Below, piece after piece: positions 10,886-22,900 of a DNA stretch of 64,000 bases. A program made the translations under genes and the position numbers. Every line of letters begins with the position of its first letter. Position 1 is the stretch's first letter. Source of the stretch: Pyropia yezoensis (Eukaryota > Rhodophyta > Bangiophyceae > Bangiales > Bangiaceae); NCBI GenBank assembly GCA_009829735.1, contig CM020619.1, positions 183,925 to 247,924 on the forward strand. Reading direction: 5' to 3'. Below the pieces are notes generated by a model. That model searched no databases, had not been told where the DNA came from, and saw only the letters and a list, made by a program, of their open reading frames with translations.

Positions 10886-11971
10886 CGGTGCCTCCCCGCC
10901 AGCGCCTCTGACTCGTGCCGTGCCGGCGGGCGGTTCCAGATCGAGGGATGGCTCCCCGTCAGGGCCAGGGCTGCTCCGGCAGAAAGCTGCTTCTGCCCTG
11001 GACTCGCCTGTTGCACATCTGGAGGGAGCACAGCCGGTGGGTACAGCAGAGTATGCGGTACGTTTGCCTGCTCCACTCTTTCGCGCTACTGCAGCTTACG
11101 GGTTTCGTGTATGTGCCTCCAGTGTCGCTTTTTTCCATATCTGCGGATGTGTACTGCTGCGGGGCGGTCTTCTTAAGGCTTTCTTGGTTCGCTGCATCCT
11201 ACCTTCGTCCCTCCACATTTTATTTGGCTTACTGGCAAAACAGAATGCAACACCGAGAGGATGACCTGTTCTCGTCTTTGTTGCATATTTGCATCTGGTC
11301 CGCAGGTGACGCGCTTGGATGACCTCGTCAACTGGGCGCGCAGCAACTCTATGTGGCCCGTGACGTTTGGGCTGGCCTGCTGTGCGATAGAAATGATGCA
11401 CGCTGGTGCCTCTCGCTACGACTTGGACCGCCTGGGTACCTTTTTCCGTCCATCTCCGCGACAATCTGATGTAATGATCATTGCCGGCACCTTGACCAAC
11501 AAGATGGCCCCTGCGCTTCGCAAGGTCTATGACCAGATGGCGGAACCGCGGTGGGTCATCTCCATGGGCAGCTGCGCCAACGGGGGCGGGTACGTATTAT
11601 TGTGTCGCCAATGCCCCTTCTGCGTTCGCCGCGGTAGTCGAGTGGCTGTGGGGTGTGCTCCATGTCTCAGCTGACAATCATGTTGTCTGGCGATTGATTG
11701 CGCCCCCCTTGCTTGACTTACTGACGCTTTGCTGTCCTTTGCTGAACTTCGTGAGCGTATTGACCGGCGCCACTCCTCTCCTGTGCTGGCTGCGGTTTGC
11801 AGATATTACCACTACTCTTACTCGGTGGTCCGCGGCTGTGACCGCATCGTTCCTGTGGACATTTACGTTCCCGGATGCCCACCCACGGCCGAGGCTCTTC
11901 TGTACGGCCTGATGCAGCTACAGAAGAAGGTGCGTCGCCAGAATACGATGCTGTCGTGGATGAAGAAGTGA
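10797..11971 (+). CDS. NDUFS7: NADH:ubiquinone oxidoreductase PSST subunit (complex I, NuoB type)
   Basis: Three exons: 10797-11057, 11306-11589 and 11803-11971. Both introns (248 and 213 bp) start GTACGT and end CAG. The product is about 237 residues. After the presequence the conserved core runs [76 protein letters not shown] and [12 protein letters not shown]. All four cysteines that hold iron-sulfur cluster N2 are present (the CC pair, SCANG and PGCP). N2 passes electrons to ubiquinone at the inner mitochondrial membrane. The first 85 residues are Ser/Ala/Arg-rich, like a mitochondrial presequence. Their only in-frame ATGs (10797, 10812) lie inside the end of the ABCG frame, so the 5' end is uncertain; a start on an upstream exon is possible. 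The reading joins phase-correctly as EYA|VTR and NGG|GYY. Confidence 0.9.
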
Positions 11972-12614
11972 GCAACCCGTTTGCACGGCTCTGCGCATTC
12001 GTTGCGCACTTCTTGCGGTCTCGCCCTCGGGGCAGGATGAGAGCGCTGCCCTATGAAGCTACATTGAGACACTCATCTGAGCCAGCAGTCTTTTCATAAG
12101 TTTCTCCAAATTTTATGCTCTTGCGTTTCCCGGGGCGCTTCCTCTCTAGATACCAGACGGGGCCGCCTTTGGGGCTGAGCACATCACGGTGTACTGTGCA
12201 CAAACGTCCTCGTTGATGTCGTAACCGAGCGGGCTCTCATGAATTTTTTGGGTACGCAGCAGGGTAGGCAACGCCCGCTCGGAGCCGCCGCCCCTGGGCA
12301 CAAAAACAACGACACGCAGCCCGCAAACACGCACTGGCGGAGATGGACCCGTACGAGGCGGCAAGCCGCAGCTGCCCCTCCCGCGCCCTTCCTCCCCGCA
12401 CCCGATCCCAACTCATCCCACCCTTTCCCCCCCCCACCCCTCCTTGCTACATGGCATGCACCCCTTTCCCTACGGTCCATCGCCCTCCTTGCCCCTTCTA
12501 CACCACCCCGCCGGACAGCCAATGTGCACCCCGCCCTCCCCTCCCCACTGGTCAGCGTCGCAACCTGCTCTTTGGGTGAAAGGGAGGGGAATCAGTTGGC
12601 CTTGCGCGGCCGCC
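11972..12614. other. Downstream of NDUFS7; one unassigned minus-strand exon, otherwise nothing
   Basis: Apart from the exon-like segment at 12154-12293, described separately, the interval is a pyrimidine-rich tract (12380-12560) lying 3' of both NDUFS7 and the GATA gene. Confidence 0.35.
12154..12293 (-). CDS. Unassigned internal exon
   Basis: A 140-bp minus-strand open segment is bounded by an acceptor (GCCCAG, 12294-12299) and a donor (GTATCT, 12148-12153). It reads GGGSERALPTLLRTQKIHES followed by PLGYDINEDVCAQYTVMCSA. The balanced composition differs from the Ala/Gly/Pro shadows around it, which suggests real coding. I do not recognise the family, and no flanking exon could be joined with confidence. 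It could belong to a separate gene downstream of the GATA gene on the same strand. Confidence 0.35.
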
Positions 12615-14791
12615 TCATCTGTCCACCTCACAGTCCCGCAGGCGGAGAGTGTCCATCAGCACGGAAAAGGACGGCAGCGGCCCGACTACCGGCACCACGG
12701 GTACGAGCGACCGCGGCAGGGGGGCGAGCAACGCCGGGGGGGGTGCAGGAAGGGCCACTGCTGGTGTAGCCGCCGCAGCCACCAGCCCCTCTGTCGGGCG
12801 GCGACAGGGGAAAAGGGGGGGGGGCGGCTTGCGCGTCGGTACGCTGCCGCCCCGTGACACGCCGCCGCCGCGGCGGCGGATACCGCCGCCGCGGACACCA
12901 ATGTCTCCGCCCGTCCACCCCGTGGGGGGCGCCGTCGTGATCGCTGGCCGTGCGGTGGCGCGGCCCGCCCGCCGCTGCAGCGGCGGCGGAGGCGGCGGTG
13001 GCGAAGTCGGGGTGGTCCAGCAGTGGAGCGGACCCCCCTGGCGGGCTACAGCCGGCAGGGACATCCACATGGGGGACGGCGGGGAAGCCCACGGAGTGAG
13101 AGGCGTTGCACCGCCCGTCGACGGCGGTGGCAGGGGGGACGTGCACCCAAAGGGACTTCCCGCCACCGCCGTCACACCGCCGAGCATCGGCGCCAGCACC
13201 GTCGGCCGTTCACTGGTTGCAATCCCCATGAGGGTGACAGCGGCGGTTGTGGTGCCGCGACGGCCGTGGTCACCACGGCGGCCGGCGCTTTCATCGTGGC
13301 CGCCGCGGGCGGGGCGGGCAGGAGCACCGCAGCCGCTGCCGCCGCCGCCGCCGCCGCCGCCGCCGTCTCCACTGCCGCCACTGCGGGGGGGGTCACGCCG
13401 CCGGCGGCTGCCCTGGGAGGGCTTGGAGATTGCCCCGGGAGGGGGGGGTGGCTTGGCCCGACGGCGGGGTGTTGTCACCGCCCGCCGCAGCCGGATGCCA
13501 CACGCTGTGGATGAACAGAGGGGGAAGAGCGAAAGAGGTTTTGGTGAGCGGCGGGAGCAATAGCATTCGTGTATCCATCAGAGGTAGAAGGGTGGCGCAG
13601 ACAAAATGTGACAGCGAGAGGACAAGGGAGTGGCCGTCAGTGATGCGGTTCGTATCTGGGCGTGGGCGGCCTCGCACCCGCCTCTTCTGCGGCGCCATGG
13701 CGCTCTGTGTATTCTCCGAACCACAACAGCGGGCGTGAGACCACCCCCTCGACCCCCCCCTGGTATGATGCCTCGCCGCAAGACCCATGTGCGTCTCGCG
13801 CAAAAAGGAAAACAATAAGACCCAAGCGGTCCTATGTACCAGAGTCAAAAACGAGAATAAAATGAAATAGAAATCTCAATACGCCAAGAAAAACAGACTT
13901 CGAAGACGTACCGTTGCACAGGGAGTCGAGGTCCCGGAGGCCGCTCCGCCACTGCGTCGTCGAGCACGTGCCGCACTCCTCGCACTTCCGGGGGTTGGAC
14001 GGCCCGTGGCCACACTTGTCGGCAATGCGTGAGCGGAAGCGCCCACTCGAGCCGCGCAGGCGAGACGCGCCGCGCCACCCGCGACCGCCGTCGTCGCTGC
14101 GGCTGCCGCTGCCGATGCCGCTGCCGCTGCCGCTGCCGCTGCCGCTGCCGCTGCCGCTGCCGCTGCCGCTGTGGCCATCCCATTCTTCAGCGGCGGCAGA
14201 CGCGGCCGAGCCCGCCCGGGAGACGGGTGATGGGGTGCCGGCAAGAGCGCGAGGCGGGCCCGCCGATGGCGCCGTCGCGGCCAGCGACGCGGGAAGCGGT
14301 GCCATCCACGGGAGCGGCGGCGACGACAACGGCAGGGGTGGCGGAGAGGGCGGGATGGGGCGACGATGGCAGGCGCCACTTGGGTGGGGAGCAGCCGCCC
14401 ACGGAGCAACCCCGTTCCCTGCGATGGACGACGGCGGGGTGGCACCAAGGAGCACGCCACACCCCCGGAGCGGGGGAGCGCTGGGCGGCGGCGGTGCGCA
14501 CATCCGTGGCATGGGAAGGGCGGGCGACGACGGCGACGACGAGAAGGCCGCAGCGCGTGCGCCAAAGGCGGGTGGCGCGGCGGCCGCGCACGTCTTCCAG
14601 GCGGGCGGCGGCGGCGTCCGGAGGGAGGGCGGAGACAACAGCGGCGGCGGCGCCTTGGACAGGTAGCGCGGCTCGTCCGACGCCGCAGGCGGCGGTGGCG
14701 CCTTGGACAGGTACAGCGGCATCGCCGGTGGTGGGGGGGCCGTCAGGGTGTTCATGGTGGCCGCTGGGCCCGAGAGGGGGGAGGCGTCCAT
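12615..14791 (-). CDS. GATA-type zinc-finger transcription factor
   Basis: Exon 1 is 14791-13912, exon 2 is 13504-12615, and the 407-bp intron has a GTACGT donor and a CCACAG acceptor. The joined frame gives 589 residues. The intron falls inside the zinc finger: exon 1 ends CEECGTCSTTQWRSGLRDLD then SLCN, and exon 2 continues ACGIRLRRAVTTPRRRAK. The result is a single C-X2-C-X18-C-N-A-C finger, the 18-residue loop typical of plant GATA factors, followed by the usual basic tail. It should bind (A/T)GATA(A/G) sites in the nucleus. The N-terminal 250 residues are Pro/Ala-rich, with a duplicated YLSKAPPP motif (about residues 27-55) and a (GS)n stretch encoded by a CCGCTG hexamer repeat (14100-14170). 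The C-terminal half is Gly/Pro/Arg-rich. The finger and splice junction are secure; the low-complexity ends are less so. Confidence 0.8.
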
Positions 14792-17700
14792 GACGGTCGC
14801 GGCTTGAAGTGGCCTTGGCAGTGGTGGGGGTGGTGGCGACTAGGTGAAGCACGGTGGGGCAAGGTGACGTGCGTGGCTCTTTGCGCGAGGGGCTCCGTGG
14901 TTACAACAAGTCCGTCCCCGAAAGTGTGGACGCCAGGCGGTGGGCGAGCACCATGGGTAGCGGTGAGAGCAACAACAACAACAACGGCGCGCAACCCAGC
15001 CCCTTTGGCGGACGGAGAGAGGCAAGACCAAAGGAGAACGGCACGGACCAAAGAGAGTGCGGGGGATACAAGATGTGTGGGGGGGAACAGATGCGCCGGA
15101 GCGTGGGGCGGCCGCCTCGCTAGGCAAGCCAGGCACCTTTTCGACGTAGACTCGCCGGCGCCCCCCTCTCGACCGATTCACACCGACAGCTGACGACCGG
15201 CGACCGACACGGCGCCTGCGGGCATGGCCACAAACACCACTACCACCCCCTCCCCTTTTATACGCACGCCGTCCGTGGGGTGGGTGAAGACAGATGCGGC
15301 AGCCGCCGCGGTCGCTCGCCAAGGCACGAGCGAGCGTGGCGGGGGCGTGGGTGCCGGCCGTGCTGTCCCCGCGGCAGGCACCTGCGGCGGTGGGGTGCCA
15401 CGGGCGGGCGGGCAGGGGGTGGACACCTCGACCGCCCGAAGGGGGGGGGGCGAGCGCTCGCCGCTGGCCTCTTCCGTTCCCCTTCGCCCCCCCCCGCCCG
15501 TCTTCCCCCGGCCGCTTTGCTTGTTTCAGTCGTTGCCGTTCCGCCTCAGACGCTCCCGCCCTCACCCCCGCTCACGCGATAGACACGGCGGGTGGTGGAA
15601 AAATAAGCACGCGCACAAGAGCCAGCACCGACGCGATAACGGATGGACCAGAGGACCCACGTTGCCGCCTGCCCCCCCGCCCCGCCGCGTACCTGCCTTT
15701 GACATGCCACGAGGCGGGGCGGGCGGGGGAAACCAGGCAGGGATTCTGAGGGCACTGTGGGGGTGGGGGGCAGCTGGAAGCTCCCACCACCACCACTACA
15801 ATCACCTCCGCTCCCCACGCAAGACCTGCGTGGGCCCTCTCTTGCTTGAATGCTCGAGCATGCCCGGTGCAAGAAAAAAAAAAGGAGTCGTCCACTGGGG
15901 GGAAGGGGGCCGGCGGTGGGTGGTGGGCGGGCTCAGGAGGCGCTCGAGGCGCCGCCCCCGCGGCGGTTTCTCGTTGGTTGAATCTCCGCCCCTGGCGGGG
16001 GGTGCGCTGGCGGCAGCGAGACGGGGGGGGGGCGCAGGGGACGAGCGCCCAGAGGGGGGGCCGCCACGCGGCCACTGTCCAGTGACGTCGCCCCGCGTGG
16101 GCGGCGACCAGCGCCGGGGGAGCCGGATTTCGCCTTGACGGGGCGACGCGGAGGGGACGCGGGTGCGCCCACCTGCCGCGGGGCGAGCGCCGGGCCGTTT
16201 GCCTGCAGGTCGGGGGGGGAGGAGATGGGTGGGTGGCACTGCGGCACCCCCGCACACACCCCTGGCCACTGACGTCAGGGTGAGAGGGGGTGGGGGGGGG
16301 CCCGGCCCAACGCCGTCGACGGGTTTTGTGCTTGGGCAGTGCCGTAGAGAGGGGGGGGGGGGACGGAGGGGACGCGGTGGCGGCCCCGCGGCGGCAGCCC
16401 CTATCTTGTCCAGATGGCATCTCGGGAACTGTGGGGGGGGGGTTGTGGGGGGGGGGCGAGGGCGGCCGGAGGGGAAGAGCGGCCCGCGGTCAAACTCCAC
16501 GGGTGGTTGGCCTCTGCGCGGCGGTCTGTTGGCGGCGCCCCGCTGGTCTAGACGCCGGGTTTTGGCTGCACGGGTCACCGCTCGACGCGCGGCGCGGCGG
16601 GCCCGGGGGAACAGCCAGTCGGGGGCGGGGGCTGGGAGGGGCAACAATCGCCATGGCTCGTCTGCATAAACCTGACAGCGGGAAAGAGAGGCTGGGGCGG
16701 CCGGCGCGGCGCACGGATCATCCAGCAGTGGGCCGCCACCACCCCCCCGCGGCGGCGGGCCACTGGCCAACGGCAAAAGTTGCATCATGCACCAGACGGG
16801 GGTGGGTCACGAGAGTGGGGAGGGGTCCTGCGCCAGCGCAGGCTCCACTGGCCATGCACGTGGGCGCCAGAGCGGTGGGCGCGGGGTGGTGGGAGGGTGG
16901 TCTTTGGTCCCGCCAGGGGGGGGGGGGGGGGAGGGGGGTCACCCCCAGCGTCAAGGATCGACCCGTGGGCGAGGGACCAGGAACGGTCAACGACGAGGAC
17001 AGGCTATCGTGGTGGTGTGGCATCTGTTTAGTGGTGGAGAGGGGGGCGGCGACAAAGGGAGCGAAGGGGGCGGGGGGGGGGGGGGGGTGTGTGGGAGGAG
17101 GTGTCCGGGGCTCCGGCCGGGGGGGGGTTCCCGCCCCCCGCCGGTCCGTCACCGTGGCGTTTGCGGGTGCGCCCGCTGAGCCAGGGGTCGGGCGCGACAG
17201 CGACGGGACGTGTCTGGGAGGGCCCTGCTGCCAGGACACCCCGCCGTCGACGCCTGGCCAGCCGGTGCCAATAACCCGCCCGCTGTGGCCGTGGCTGCCC
17301 CGAGGGGGGTGGGGAGCGCAGCGCCAATCTGCGAGCGGCCGGGCGGGCTGGAGACTGCCGGCGGCACCACCCGTGGGTCTTACCGCCCGTCAGCCCGCAA
17401 CTGATAGAGAGTGGCTGCGGCGGGTACGAGGTGGGGGTGGGGGGGTGGCGACGTGGACGCCCGCGAGGCGCCAGCTGCTGCGCTCGCAGGGAGCGCCTTT
17501 GGCGTACCCGCAACCGGCGGCCCGCCTCGTGGAGGCTGGGCGGCCAACGTGGCCGCGGCGGCCGCCACACGTCGTCATGGGCTGGTGGCCGACGACACAC
17601 GGGAGAAGGGGACGGAGAGGAAGGTCCACGGTAGGAGAGGGGGAGGAGCGTCAGGGCCCTGGCCGCTCCCTGCAGGCGACGTCGGATGCGACTAAGGTCC

Positions 17701-19901
17701 CCCCAGCAGAGCCCCGCGAGGCGTCAACCACCTCCGCTTTCAGTAGTGGCGGCCCGCGGGGCGGTCCCACTTGCGGCTCGTGCACCCCTCGGACGGGTCG
17801 CGGACCCCTGCCCACCACAAAATCTGGGGGCACAAGCCACATCCCTCTGCCCCCGTGGCTCCTGTTGCGAGATGGGGGCTAGCCGACGTGGCTCCCGCCA
17901 CCGCCACCCCTTTTGCACCGTCAGTGGGAACGAAGGGACATCACTCCAAGTGGCAAGTGCTCCCACCGCCGCCACCCGCCACCACCCGCCGCCACCAGCG
18001 CAACCGCCGCCGCCGCCACCGCAGCTCCCCCGCCTTGCCGGGTATTTCTTGTTTGGTTCCGCCGCCCCGCGCCGTCATGGCGGGGGGGAGCTCGACGAGC
18101 AGGGGAACGGATGGCGTGCGGACCGTACGGCACGCGGCGGCCCGCGGCGGTCTCTCTGCGTGTGGGAGGACAGCTGCCGGAAGAGGAGGGGGGGGGAGGC
18201 GGTCTGCGCGCCATAGCGCACGACGCGGGAAGGGGGAGGAGGAGGAGGAGCGTGGGGGTCTGGCCCGGCTGGCTGGCGATTTGGGTGGCTATCGCGCCGG
18301 GCGGCGCGTGACGCGATTTTGCTAGATTCATTTCAAGTGTTTGATCACTCGGCGGCCCGGGGGGGGTGGTACCAGCTGACACTGGTGCCCGACGGCACAG
18401 TGACGCCCCTAGCAGCCTCATGATGCCACTGCGGGTCCGATACAACGTCTGTCTCCAGTCAGGGGCAGGAGGCGCCTGGGAACAAGGAGGGACAGGTGCT
18501 CGACCGCAGGGTCGTAGTATTTCTTGAAAGGACATTAAGAACAGCCCTGCCTCTGACAGCCATGTTGGCAAGCGCAACAGCTTGATGCCAAGCACCTGCC
18601 TGGCGAGAAGGAGGGGCTCGCTGGGGGGAGTGTGAGACCTGCTGCTCGTCCTCTCACCATCGGTTTAAGGCTGTCGCTCCGAGAGAGGCTGGACCACGTC
18701 TGTTGCACAAGAGTGCCCACAGTGGCATGTACGTACGTATCGTGCGAGCGCGTCCCTATAGAGACAGCTTCGCGCCGAGTTCGGTCTGTAGACGACGTTC
18801 TCCACCGTGAGGGGTGCAGACCTGCGCAGTAGTTCTTTAGCTCTGAATTTCTGCTGTTCACGGCTGGCTATGCCAGAGCCGCCGAAGGGTCCACTACCGA
18901 CTCCGCCGTACCGCTTGCTGCACTCTCTCCGCCAGTTGCATCCCACCCACCAATTGACGTCTCTGTCACTGCCGTACCACCAGTCAACCTTCTGGGAAAG
19001 CCTTGAATCGATACTCCTGCATGGCACCTACGCATATGGACACAGGCCGTCTGCGTTCCTGTCGAGCATTTTGAAAGGGGCTGGGGGAGACTGGCAAAAA
19101 GGACGACAGGTGCTCGACGGTAGGGTCCGCTGAAGAACACCTTAGGAACCGCGAGTGCTCCGTTCCAGCGCAAAGTGTGCGGTACGTTCGAAGCTGCACC
19201 AGCTGATGATGCGAGCGGCTCGATTCCACAGTGAATGACGGCTGGTGCTGATGTGTGGCAGATGACCCAGCTGGGCACCTGACTCAACAACCTGCGTCAC
19301 TCCCGCGTCAAGACATGGGGTGGGAGGGACATGGGTCGCTTGGGTGTATGTTGCGAGTTGCCGAAAGCTATGTGTTAAGTGACGAGCCATTTTGCAGTTC
19401 ACTATACGGAAATACATGTCGCACTAGTAGTTAGCGTCTCACAGTCTGAGAGAGTAGCAACATCCTGGCTGCGACACTTTGCGGAGACTTGTTGACCTAG
19501 ACTTGACTGACACAGGTCGATCAAACCACAAGTACAAGCAGTCCGAAGGGTCGAATGAATTCGGGTACTGTCTGGGCCAATCAGCAGCGCGCTTGCATCG
19601 GGGCAAGTACGGAACCACGTCGTTCCACAGATTGGTCGAGAGGCGTGGCGGCGGGTCTGAGGCGGGAGGAGGGGTGTGCCCGAAAAACGACTCCCGCACC
19701 TCGTGTGCCTGCTGGCCAGGCCGTGTGGGCCACACCCGCGCACCGTGCGTGAGCATTGTTGTTCTGGTGACGACCCCAGCCTGTCCGCGGCCTTCACCGC
19801 CAGCGCGGCCGTTGGGGCCTCTGGGCTTCTACACCGCGCGCTGCGCCTCGGTGCATGGCCCGGGGCCGCCCCCGTAGGTGGTGTGCCGACCATGCGTGAT
19901 C
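14792..19901. other. Long gene-poor interval between GATA and lipin genes
   Basis: Apart from the TATA-like site I find no supportable gene. Between 15.2 and 18.3 kb the DNA is extremely GC-rich with many G runs, so frames stay open on both strands, for instance 16290-17882 plus and 15802-16788 minus, without family resemblance. From 18.4 to 19.9 kb composition is more even. There a short phrase (AGGTGCTCGAC(C/G)G(C/T)AGGGTC) recurs at about 18495 and 19108, hinting at an old duplication. The 19.4-19.9 kb part should hold the lipin promoter and 5' UTR. Confidence 0.4.
15256..15263 (-). promoter_or_regulatory. Possible TATA box of the GATA gene
   Basis: The minus strand reads GCGTATAAAAGG, a near-consensus TATA box about 465 bp upstream of the GATA start codon. 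It would imply a 5' UTR of roughly 430 bp. No other TATA-like sequence lies between it and the gene. Confidence 0.35.
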
Positions 19902-22900
19902 ATGAGCCAATATGTCAACCGATTCTTCAGCGCGGTGGGGTCAGCGCTCGAGTTCAACGCCGCGACGCTGTCGGGGGCTATCGACATTATCGTGGTAGAG
20001 GACGACGATGGCGTTCGGCGGTGCTCCCCGTTTCATGTGCGCTTTGGGAAGCTGCAGCTGCTCAAGTCTCGCGGCATGGCCGTTGATGTGTGGCTGAACG
20101 ACGTCAAAACTGACCTAACCCTGCGACTAGGCACGGCCGGGGAGGCCTACTTTGTGGCCCCCGAGCCAGACGCGGTTGTCACTACGACCACTGCCTCTCA
20201 CCCTTCGTCGCCCCCTTTGCCAACTGACGAGCAAGGGCGGCCCGCTTCACCGCCAGTGCAAGCTGGGTCCACGGATGGCTCGGGGGCTGCCCCCACGGTG
20301 CCCCTTCAAGGGCGTGACCAGACATGGCCCGCGGCGGATGGAGCCAACCGGCACTCGGACGTGACCGCGGTTGTGCGTTCGGACACGGACGCCCTTGCGG
20401 ATGCAGGCACGAAGCGCAGTGGGGACGCGTCCGTAGACGCTTCCGCGGTCGAGGGTGCGCCCACCTGTGCAGAACCTGGAGCCAAGGCTACGCCTATCGG
20501 TGCAAACGTGAGTGCGGGTGGGTGTGCGAGAGCCGGCTCGGAAGTGGTCGTGCTCTCACACTCGGATGGTCAAGGGGATGCTGACGCTGGTTCAAGTGCT
20601 TGTGTTGCTGCTGACCGCCGGGTTGTCCCAGCGGTGGACGCGACTGCCAGCGTGGTTTCCGAGGTGAGCAACGCAGGTGCTGGTGCTGGTGCGGATTTCC
20701 GGCTTGATGAACTGGCGGGTGGTGGCAGCAGTGGGGGCTCTCTGGCCAACAGCGCTGGCAGCAGCAATAGCAAGCAGCAGCCCGATGCGGATATCCCGTT
20801 GGATGGGGCGGGCCCCCGGAGAACACCCGTCGAGCCACCCGGCTTCGTCGCTGGGGATGCGTCTCCCACTCCCTCGCCACCATGTCCAGAGGAGGATCCG
20901 GCAGCACACATCCTGCACTTCCAGCGCAGCATGCGCCACCGGAGTGCGTCCAAGTCGACCAGCAGGAGGAGAAGAAGACGGAGGCGATCGTTGTCGCAGC
21001 CCGCGTTGCCTCGGTCGCCGCTGCAGAGCCAAACCCGTGGAGGGCACATCCGCTGCGCCTCCAGCGTCGACCCGTCTGTTCGCAGTGTGGCCTTGAGCGG
21101 AGACGAACGAACCGAGTCATTGTCTGCGCCGCTTACTCGTCAGTTATTTGTGCGGGACGCGTCGTCGGGCTCTCTGGTCGTCCGGGACGTTGTGGAGCAG
21201 GACGCAGACGATGGGAGCCAGGGCTCGTCTGCCGGCGAGGATGTGCTTGCACTTTCCCTATGCGGCAGCTACATCACCCCTGGGCTGTCGCATGAGGAGG
21301 TCATGGCCATCTTTGAGCAACATCGGGTAGCCTACTCGGAGTTTGCTGCGTCCCCGTCTCGAATCTTTGCCAACGCGGACCTCCGCTGCATGGTGGACCG
21401 GCGGCTTGTGCCATGGGCCATTGCGGCCCCGTACATTGTGTCAATGCTGGCGTATGGAGTGCCGCTGGACCTCGATCGGCTGACCTCTCCGTGTGGAACG
21501 GGCGCGACGGCGGATGTGAGTGAGGAGCGGAGGGCCGTGCTGGAGGCGGAGGCCAAAGACGCTGCCGCAGCCGCCAAGGCCGAAGCGGCCGCGGCTGCGC
21601 CGTCATCGGCAGACACGGAGCCGCGTCGCCGCTTTTCCTGGTTTGGTCTTCGCTCCTCTTACTCCCAGTCGGATGTTGGTCGTGGCCCCGAGGATGGTTC
21701 GGGCCCTGCCGCTGCGTCAGAGCAGGCACCGGCTCCTGGTCTGTGGAGTAGCGTCACGTCGGCAGACGAGACTGACCGGTCTTCTGGGGAGCGCCTGGTC
21801 GTGCAATCGGCTTCCCTCTCGACTCCCTCCCCATTGATGGACGACGACGACTCGTCTGAGGACCTCGACGGTGGCGACGAGGGCGTCCCCGATCAAGGGC
21901 ACCGCCGGACGACCAAGCGGGAGGTAACGGGTGCTGTGGCGGCGGCAGTCAAGGGCGCGGTGACCCACCCGCTGCACCCGCTGTCAGCTGCCGACGCCGC
22001 GGCCACTGCGGTGGAGGTTGCAGTGGAAGGCGGGGAGCTTCTTCCCCGTGGGCGCCTGTCCATGCGTCCGACTGCAGCCGAGCTGTCTGTGCTCCCCCTG
22101 CGGCCAGGGGATAATGACGTGCGGTTTGTGGTGCGGTCGACCCTGCAGGGCATCCAGGAGGTGTCTGCCAAGCTCTTTCTGTGGCATGCTGACGACCGTG
22201 TGGTCGTTAGCGATGTGGACGGCACGATCACCCGGTCAGACCTGCTGGGCCACCTGCTCCCCCGGGTGGGCCGTGATTGGTCGCACTCTGGGGTGGCTGG
22301 CCTCTACACCCGCATTGCGCGTAATGGTTACAAGATTGTGTACCTCACGGCGCGCCCTATCGGCCAGGCCGCGTCCACGCGCGCCTTTCTGGCGTCGTTG
22401 ACCCAGGCGCGGGGCCAGCAGCTGCCGCTTGGCCCACTGGTAATGTCCCCAGACAGGCTGGTGGAGAGCCTCACGCGGGAAGTCATCCGGCGCACCCCGC
22501 ACGAGTTCAAAATTGCGGCGCTGCGGGACATCCAGCGCCTGTTTGTGCCAGACGAGGACGAGGACGACGCGGAGGCGCCCGAGAACGAAAAGGCGGTTGT
22601 GGCCAAGGAGGTGCGACCTGTCCACGAGGATCGCGTCATCCCGTCGCAGCCGGCAGTGGACGAGCCGGCGCCGTCGACGAGCTCGCCCGCCGACGGCGCG
22701 GCGGCCTCATCGTTCCCCCCGGCGGCGGAGGCACCCCCTGGGGCTCCACCCAGGGGGGGCCCACCCGGGGTGGGCATTCGTACGCGCGCCACGTCCGCAA
22801 CGGGCAGCGGGGCGGCGACGCCCGAGCGGACGGGCGGCAGCTCGTCGCTGTTGCGGAGCCTGTCCGAGGGGCACTATGGGGTCAAGCAGCTGGTCTCGTC

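Noticed and set aside
12649-13563. 304-codon plus-strand ORF
   Set aside because: It lies antisense to GATA exon 2, whose frame is fixed by the split zinc finger.
16290-17882. 530-codon plus-strand ORF
   Set aside because: Composition is that of GC-rich non-coding DNA (Gly/Arg/Pro), crosses many G runs, overlaps equally long minus-strand frames and resembles no family.
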